Source: Verrucomicrobia bacterium UBA6015
GTDB taxonomy: Bacteria; Verrucomicrobiota; Kiritimatiellia; UBA8416
Length of the DNA: 18,122 bases
Reading direction: 5' to 3'
Assembly: GCA_002428045.1 (NCBI GenBank)
Contig: DIZZ01000007.1
Coordinates: forward strand, 1,822-19,943
Made by a program: the position numbers and the translations under genes. Below the pieces are notes generated by a model that was not told where the DNA came from, searched no databases, and saw nothing but the letters and a program-made list of their open reading frames with translations. This document shows, in pieces, positions 14,301-18,122 of the stretch; the stretch's first letter is position 1; every line of letters begins with the position of its first letter.

Positions 14301-14676
14301 GACCGCGCTGTATGAGATGGACCTGGCACCGTTATCGTCGCCGACGCTGCAACGGCGGGGCGTGGATAGCGACCGTTGGCTGGCCGTGGTGCGGGTGCGT
14401 TACCGGCGCGTGGATAATGGCCGGATCGAGGAAATCGAGCAGCGCATCCACGAGCAGGATATCACGCACTCGTTCGATGCCGCCAGCCCGCGCTTCCGCC
14501 TCGCCGCCGGCGTGGCAGCCTTTGCCGAGATCCTGCGCGGCAGTCCCTTTGCGCAGGGCGTCGATTTTTCCGATGTGGCCGAGGTCCTGCGCCCGGTCGC
14601 GCTGGATCTGCACCTCGACAGCCGCCTGCGCGAACTGGTGCAGATCGTGGAAACAGCCGGGGGGCTGGCAAGGTGA
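11329..14676 (+). CDS. Zinc-binding anti-sigma domain fused to YfbK-type vWA/DUF3520 protein
   Basis: This is the likely cognate anti-sigma factor of the ECF gene it overlaps. Residues 1-50 carry a ZAS zinc site (Cys12, then H38-x3-C42-x2-C45). One membrane helix follows (about 105-122), so the ZAS domain should be cytoplasmic and the rest extracytoplasmic. Residues about 125-660 are low-complexity, Pro/Ala/Glu-rich and contain in-frame repeat insertions (12010-12102 and 12986-13046). From about 674 (FSTFSIDVDTASYTLARNYM) runs the YfbK-type N-terminal domain. Next is a vWA domain with a complete MIDAS set: DSSGS 767-771, Thr835 in GGGTN, Asp865 in SDGVV. A DUF3520-like C-terminal region ends the 1115-residue protein. 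ZAS and vWA-DUF3520 are usually separate proteins; joining them suggests the vWA part senses or signals through the membrane to the sigma factor, which is inference. Confidence 0.9.
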   Translation: MTTESLNEKTRCEAIRERLTLYVLNDLDAGTQAMIQTHLDGCSDCHAMAQQVRETIGTLQEALAAKPREGTATRLSSERRRLIREKFARQRLSLWSKVLQSPALKIAASVMVGYLLISLLMPSNERAYRVPKGQGEPVVSMVKIVKKKAKQTPTKADHFSYSDAQPMPQEDLIEEVEDAVMKDISADMPSLPTEPILPPSGAELPRPMSPVPGRVEDRTDSRWETLDAGVSPAKESGWQAGSAGVPPAIGKGEAESLSYFQKISDGNGTVGTDSLRLKNEITPPADQAQVQHAAFDSVAMVKSPVIMKNEYASRMVVGGNVEEERKGADKWSGDDISDEVVNGSASRGERELVNAPAASAPDVPTLTVSGYANVSGTPVPVEAPTPAPQFAPSPEPAEKPGLFGSFFSRRRSESADKSAIISEASAVDSRRFSGMAEKEEYRAEADVAEAVTADQFSVPGDIPVNGALFAAPARSAAIEKQIADGKDQLKARKLIEATEIEMNFSEKANADADRDGFEGDGFGGEKKKEAEKNVRGGKAGSSVALDEGLVQDGQVPPRQGAVSDREGRVPPRPPTAQAGASAPAKAIGRVIGQTITEDRDGDDRRNAQPETITEPQLEPPEPTPEIEVPSVSEPVSGPTPAPVLVDVDEKPDAFAPRFKATGVNPFVPVTENAFSTFSIDVDTASYTLARNYMLGGHLPPAEAVRTEEFVNFFDYAYEPPIAEPFRVVAETAPSRFGRGMHLLKIGVKGRRLGREEQRPAALTFLVDSSGSMNQPDRLGLVQKALELLLDGLADTDLVSIIQFDAQARLILEHTPVADRQRILAAVNAIQCGGGTNLEEGLRRAYEQAARNFVSRGENRILLMSDGVVNMGETASAAILAKVETYRRQGLYLSVFGVGMGIYDDDMLKTLASKGNGAYAFIDSEQEARRVFVDDLSATLNTIAEDVKIQVEYNPALVKSYRQLGYESRQLTKQQFRDDTVDAGEVGSGQSVTALYEMDLAPLSSPTLQRRGVDSDRWLAVVRVRYRRVDNGRIEEIEQRIHEQDITHSFDAASPRFRLAAGVAAFAEILRGSPFAQGVDFSDVAEVLRPVALDLHLDSRLRELVQIVETAGGLAR
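12010..12102 (+). repeat. In-frame array of three palindromic repeats inside the anti-sigma/vWA gene
   Basis: Three hairpins follow one another: GCAGGCG-TCT-CGCCTGC (12010-12026), GCAGGTG-TCC-CGCCTGC (12055-12071), and the imperfect palindrome GGAGAGGCTGAAAGCCTGTCC minus its outer mismatch (12082-12102). They keep the reading frame and encode DAGVSPAKESGWQAG and SAGVPPAIGKGEAES in the linker. The first two share the same stem and arise from one repeat family. Confidence 0.7.
12986..13046 (+). repeat. In-frame pair of GACGGGTTCCACCCCGTC palindromes
   Basis: GACAGG-TTCCAC-CCCGTC (12986-13003, one stem mismatch) and GGACGGG-TTCCAC-CCCGTCC (13027-13046, perfect 7-bp stem) lie 23 bases apart. They share loop and stem sequence, so they are copies of one element. 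Both are translated in the same frame, giving GQVPPRQ and GRVPPRP in the linker of the anti-sigma/vWA protein. Confidence 0.65.
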
Positions 14677-14699
14677 GGGGGGCGGCGTATCATTTGAAT

Positions 14700-14727
14700 A
14701 ACCAATATCCAACAACCAATATCCAAC
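14700..14727 (+). repeat. Tandem AACCAATATCCAAC repeat (copy 2 of the TTGGATATT family)
   Basis: Two perfect, directly adjacent 14-base units (14700-14713 and 14714-14727) lie in the spacer after the anti-sigma/vWA gene. They are inverted relative to the related copy near 365-400. Confidence 0.65.
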
Positions 14728-14756
14728 GGAACAAGGTTGAACGATGACATGCAATG

Positions 14757-14799
14757 GTAGGGCGAAGACCTTCGGGCGAGCCGCCCGTGGCAAAGGCAG
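14757..14799 (+). repeat. Palindromic dispersed repeat, copy 2 (GTAGGGCGAAGACC family)
   Basis: The core 14757-14783 matches the reverse complement of 9516-9542 at 26 of 27 positions. It includes the stem CGGGCG-AGC-CGCCCG (14773-14787) and a small CGAAG/CTTCG palindrome. GCAAAGGCAG (14790-14799) is also shared with copy 1, but there it lies on the opposite side of the core. Confidence 0.65.
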
Positions 14800-14836
14800 C
14801 GGTGAGAACGACGACTTATGCCCAGCTTGATGTTGA

Positions 14837-14855
14837 CAGGATTTTCAGGATGAAC
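14837..14855 (+). repeat. CAGGATTTTCAGGATGAAC repeat
   Basis: CAGGATTTTCAGGATGAAC contains two CAGGAT units 4 bases apart. From general knowledge, CAGGATTxxCAGGAT strings are a recurrent interspersed repeat in many environmental bacterial genomes. It ends 15 bases before the start codon of the last gene and supplies the upstream in-frame ATG at 14850. Confidence 0.5.
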
Positions 14856-14870
14856 AAGAAAGGGAAACAC

Positions 14871-17800
14871 ATGAGAAGCAGACTGGCGATGGCAATGGTC
14901 ATGATGGCGGCGTGGTGCGGGGCTCCGGTGGCGGGGTGGAGTGCCCCGGCGACGGAGGTTTCCAATGTGTCGCTGGAGGGGGAGATCCAGGGCGAGAACA
15001 TCGTCTTCACCCTGCGGCTGGACGTGGATGCCGCCGAGGCGGACACCGAGCTGCCGCTGGTGATCGGCGACACGGGGTATCTCGATAGCACGCTGCCGCG
15101 CGGGGCGGAACTGCTGCGCACAAAGGACCAGTTACGCGTGCGCCTACCCAAGTCGACCGGCTGGTTTGGCAGTGGCAAGCAAAGCGTCATTCTGCGGTTT
15201 GCCGCGCGGCCGGCGAAGGATGGCGATTGGCGCCAGGCGATCTTTGCCATTCCCGAGGCGGGGGTCCGGCGGGTCTCGGTGCTTTGCGACCGCAACGATC
15301 TTGACGTTAGCTTCCCCGGTGCCTTGAATGTCGAGCGCCAGGCGGTTCCTGCATTGGCAGGCACGGCGGGCGAACGGACCCGTGTGAGCGGATTTCTGGG
15401 GATTGCCGACCGTTTTACTGTGCGCTGGAAGCCGGAAGTGCGCAAGCTGGAGGCGGAGCTGGTGGCGGCCTGCGATGCGTCGTCGATTGCCACGGCCAGT
15501 GTCGGTGCCCTGCGGATGGATACGGTCTTCACCTACCGCGTGATCCAGGGTGCCCTGTCCGAACTGACCTTCAAGCTGCCCGATATCAACATCACCCAAG
15601 TGCATGGCGAGGACATCCAGGACTGGCGCATCGACCGCGAGCAGAACCTGCTGCGGGTCACCCTGAGCCGACCGCGCGAGGATCTTTACCGCTTGCGCGT
15701 GGAAAGCGAGATGGCCATCCCCGTCTTCCCCTGTGCCTTTACCCTGCCGGTGCTGGCCCCGGAGCGGGTGCTGCGCACCAGCGGATTCCTGATGATCGGC
15801 ACCGACAGTGCCATCCGTTTCCAGGTCCGCAAGGCGGCCGGGCTGACGCAGATCGACCCCGGTGCCTTCCCGGCGGCTGTGCGGGAGGTGGCGATTCCGC
15901 GTCCGGCACGCAGTGTGTATGCCTACCAGTTTGCCAATCTGCCGTATGCGCTTGATCTCAGCGCGGATGAGATCGTTACCTCGTTTGCCGCCGATAGTCG
16001 CCTCACGTTGTCGCTGGCCGATCGCATGCTGTCGCTGCACGCCTCGGTCGAACTGGATGTCAAGGATGCGCCGCTGCGCGAGCTGTGGATCGATACCGGT
16101 ACGAATGCCGCCTGGACCGTGACCGGTGTGACCGGGAACGATGTGGCGGCGTCCGATACGGATATCCGCGAGAAGGATGGACGGCGCATGATCTATATCC
16201 CGTTCCGCAAGGCGGTGCTCGGACCCTCGCTGGTGGAGATCCAGATGGAACGGGCGCTGCCCTCGGAGGCGGAAGGGTTCAGTGCGCCGGTCTTTGCCGT
16301 GCAGGGGGCGCGTGCAGAGCGGGGTTATCTCGTGGTTGCCGCCGAAAAGGGACTGCGGTTGAAGACCGGTGAGATGAAAGGGCTGCGCGAGGTGCATACT
16401 GGATCGGCCCCGATGCGGGTGGCGGATGCCCAGCACGCCTTCCGGTTCCGCGAGACCGGCTGGGAGGTCGCCTTCAGTGTCGAACGGGCAGATTCGTCGG
16501 TCCATGCCGAAGTGTTCCATCTGGTCTCGCTGAGCGAGGGCGTGATGTACTGCAGCGCGGCGATTACCTACCATGTCAGTGCCGCCCCGCTCAACGCCTT
16601 GCGTCTGAAGGTGCCCGAAACCATTGAACGGATCGAGTTCACCGGGGCCGATATCGAGGGTTGGACGCGCGATGGCGAGATCTGCACGGTGCGCCTGCAA
16701 TCGCGGATTCTCGGGGATTACACGTTGCTGGTGACCTATGACCGCGCCTTCGGCGGGGATCAGGCCGAACTGGCGGTGGCCAGCATCGAGACGCTGGGTA
16801 CGGAGAGCGAAGTGGGGTATGTCGTGCTGGCCAGTTCCGCCAGTCTCAGCATCGGCGAGGCACAACCGCTGCCGGCCTCGATGTTCGCGATCGATATCAG
16901 CGAGGTCCCGCCCGAGTATGCTGCCCTGGTGTCCGATCCGGTGATCGGCGCGTTCAAGTACACGCAGTCCCCGCATCTGGCGCAACTGCGTGTGCAGCGT
17001 TATGCGGCCGAGGCGCTGCTCGGGCAGATCGCCGATTATGTGGAGCTCGACACGCAACTGACCCGCGACGGCGAAATCGTGACCACCGTGAATTATTTCA
17101 TCAAGAATGCCACCCGCCAGCATCTGCGGGTCAAGCTGCCCCCGGGGGCGAATCTATGGTCGATCAAGCAGGTCAATGAGAATGGTGGCAAGGAGGATAT
17201 GCTCTCGCAGCGCGATGATGATGTGGTGCTTGTGCCAGTGCGCCGCCTGCGCGACCCGAACACCGCGCTGCAGGTTGAAGTGGTGTATGCCCTGACCCAC
17301 GCGGCCCCTGGGTTCTGGCGTACGGGGGTGGGTCGCATGACGTTGGCCGCGCCGGTCATCCCGGATACGCATGCCACCTTCATGCGCTGGGGGATCGCCG
17401 CGCCGCAGGGCTTCTCGATCGCCGAATCCTCCGGGACCAGCGGGTTGCGGGCGGCGGCGGCCAAGGCCTGGTCCCTGGCGCAGGCGCTGGTGAACAAGGA
17501 GAGATCGGTGCGCGACGTTCTGGCGGATGGCTGGGGCGGGGGGGAGACTACCGACATCGTGCGGGCGGTGGAGCTGGCGACGGGGAATCACCTGCAGGTC
17601 GAGCTCGAGATGGTACCCGCCTGGATGGGTGCCCACAGTTCTGCCCGTCGCCTGCTGGCGGGGGTGCTGACCGGTCTGGTCGTGCTGGTTGCCGGGTTGC
17701 GCCGGACGCGGACACGCCGTGGGTGGCTGGCGCTGGGCGGCACGCTGCTGATCGCCGGGATTGCCCAGGCGGCGCTTGGACGCAGTGTGCTGGCGGTGGG

Positions 17801-18122
17801 GGCGCTGCTGGTGCTGGTCCTGCTGTTCCTCTTTGGTGGCGGACTGCGCCTCGTGTGGCGAATGATCGCCGCCGTGGGGCGTCGGGTGGTCGGCGTCCTT
17901 GCCTGGATGGTCAACGGGTGGCGTTCGCGGCGTAGGGCGGTTCGTCGCCGCCCTGCGGAATCCACCAAGGCGATGGAGACAAATTCGGTGCTGGACGATC
18001 CGTTCATCCCGCTGACCCCGGCTGCGGAAGGGGATGTCGGCTGCCAAGGGCGTATTGTGCTGCCACTGCTCTTTGTGCTCGGGGTACTGGCTGCCGGGTT
18101 GACCGGTCTGGCCACCGCCGCC
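14871..18122 (+). CDS. Large secreted/membrane protein of unknown function, 3' partial
   Basis: The frame runs without a stop from here to the right edge (1084 residues visible), so the gene is cut by the window. ATG 14871 is preferred: AAAGGGA lies about 6 bases upstream, and it opens a clean signal peptide (MRSRLAMAMVMMAAWCG, cleavage near WSA/PAT). An in-frame ATG at 14850 falls inside a repeat. Residues about 25-915 are beta-rich, probably several beta-sandwich domains outside the cytoplasm. The stretch near 740-800 (QHLRVKLPPGANLWSIKQV, then VLVPVRRL) resembles a motif I associate with large, uncharacterised envelope proteins of planctomycete-like bacteria. Membrane helices follow at about 927-945, 952-970 and 972-990, then a basic loop and another helix at about 1062-1084. 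It lies 194 bp after the anti-sigma/vWA gene on the same strand, so it may belong to that regulon or operon. No known enzyme motif was seen. Confidence 0.8.
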   Translation, partial: MRSRLAMAMVMMAAWCGAPVAGWSAPATEVSNVSLEGEIQGENIVFTLRLDVDAAEADTELPLVIGDTGYLDSTLPRGAELLRTKDQLRVRLPKSTGWFGSGKQSVILRFAARPAKDGDWRQAIFAIPEAGVRRVSVLCDRNDLDVSFPGALNVERQAVPALAGTAGERTRVSGFLGIADRFTVRWKPEVRKLEAELVAACDASSIATASVGALRMDTVFTYRVIQGALSELTFKLPDINITQVHGEDIQDWRIDREQNLLRVTLSRPREDLYRLRVESEMAIPVFPCAFTLPVLAPERVLRTSGFLMIGTDSAIRFQVRKAAGLTQIDPGAFPAAVREVAIPRPARSVYAYQFANLPYALDLSADEIVTSFAADSRLTLSLADRMLSLHASVELDVKDAPLRELWIDTGTNAAWTVTGVTGNDVAASDTDIREKDGRRMIYIPFRKAVLGPSLVEIQMERALPSEAEGFSAPVFAVQGARAERGYLVVAAEKGLRLKTGEMKGLREVHTGSAPMRVADAQHAFRFRETGWEVAFSVERADSSVHAEVFHLVSLSEGVMYCSAAITYHVSAAPLNALRLKVPETIERIEFTGADIEGWTRDGEICTVRLQSRILGDYTLLVTYDRAFGGDQAELAVASIETLGTESEVGYVVLASSASLSIGEAQPLPASMFAIDISEVPPEYAALVSDPVIGAFKYTQSPHLAQLRVQRYAAEALLGQIADYVELDTQLTRDGEIVTTVNYFIKNATRQHLRVKLPPGANLWSIKQVNENGGKEDMLSQRDDDVVLVPVRRLRDPNTALQVEVVYALTHAAPGFWRTGVGRMTLAAPVIPDTHATFMRWGIAAPQGFSIAESSGTSGLRAAAAKAWSLAQALVNKERSVRDVLADGWGGGETTDIVRAVELATGNHLQVELEMVPAWMGAHSSARRLLAGVLTGLVVLVAGLRRTRTRRGWLALGGTLLIAGIAQAALGRSVLAVGALLVLVLLFLFGGGLRLVWRMIAAVGRRVVGVLAWMVNGWRSRRRAVRRRPAESTKAMETNSVLDDPFIPLTPAAEGDVGCQGRIVLPLLFVLGVLAAGLTGLATAA

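Noticed and set aside
14850..14852. ATG at 14850 as the start of the last gene
   Set aside because: It lies inside the CAGGATTTTCAGGATGAAC repeat with no ribosome site spacing. The ATG at 14871 has AAAGGGA upstream and starts a normal signal peptide.
15144..17123. 659-residue open frame on the minus strand inside the last gene
   Set aside because: It is antisense to a continuous plus-strand frame with signal peptide, domain-like beta pattern and ribosome site. Its His/Arg/Gly-rich composition is typical of GC-rich shadow frames.
1..18122. CRISPR array, tRNA, rRNA or complete insertion sequence
   Set aside because: No regularly spaced direct repeats, no clover-leaf or rRNA sequence and no transposase frame were seen on either strand.

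Overview
The window is a GC-rich (roughly 60 % by eye), densely coded bacterial segment. Gene content and repeats fit the PVC superphylum best, most likely a Kiritimatiellota/Lentisphaerae-type genome. The reasons are a Tad-type secretion operon loaded with FHA domains (one fused to CpaF), an ECF sigma factor next to an anti-sigma/von Willebrand fusion, a TIGR02436-type four-helix-bundle gene, and several families of short palindromic repeats that also sit inside genes. The taxonomy is inference, since no rRNA or other marker gene is present.

Layout. (1) 1-351: 3' part of a four-helix-bundle gene cut by the left edge, followed by a TTGGATATT repeat. (2) 432-9432: one compact operon on the plus strand: secretin cpaC, FHA-cpaF ATPase, tadB, tadC, then two FHA-transmembrane proteins. 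The genes overlap or lie within 24 bp of each other. Four FHA domains are encoded in three proteins. No pilin, prepilin peptidase, cpaB or cpaE/tadZ is visible. (3) 9433-9805: non-coding, with a palindromic dispersed repeat, a perfect 14-bp LacI-type operator-like palindrome, and a strong ribosome binding site that leads only into a 12-codon remnant. (4) 9806-10667, minus strand: a two-gene MntA/HepT-like toxin-antitoxin module. (5) 10781-18122, plus strand: ECF sigma factor, then a 1115-residue protein joining a zinc-binding anti-sigma domain, one membrane helix, a long low-complexity region and a YfbK-type vWA domain. After a repeat-filled spacer comes a large secreted/membrane protein (start 14871) that stays open to the right edge.

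How the parts may work together. The Tad operon would build an inner-membrane motor (CpaF, TadB, TadC) and an outer-membrane secretin. The FHA domains suggest docking to phosphothreonine proteins, so a Ser/Thr-kinase-regulated machine is a reasonable inference. The sigma/anti-sigma-vWA/membrane-protein set looks like a separate envelope-sensing module. In it the sigma factor is held at the membrane by the ZAS domain, and the vWA domain, probably periplasmic, may bind a metal-dependent partner.

The most unusual items are the in-frame repeat insertions in the linker of the anti-sigma/vWA protein, the fusion itself, the non-canonical FHA binding residues, and the orphaned operator plus ribosome binding site next to the toxin-antitoxin module.
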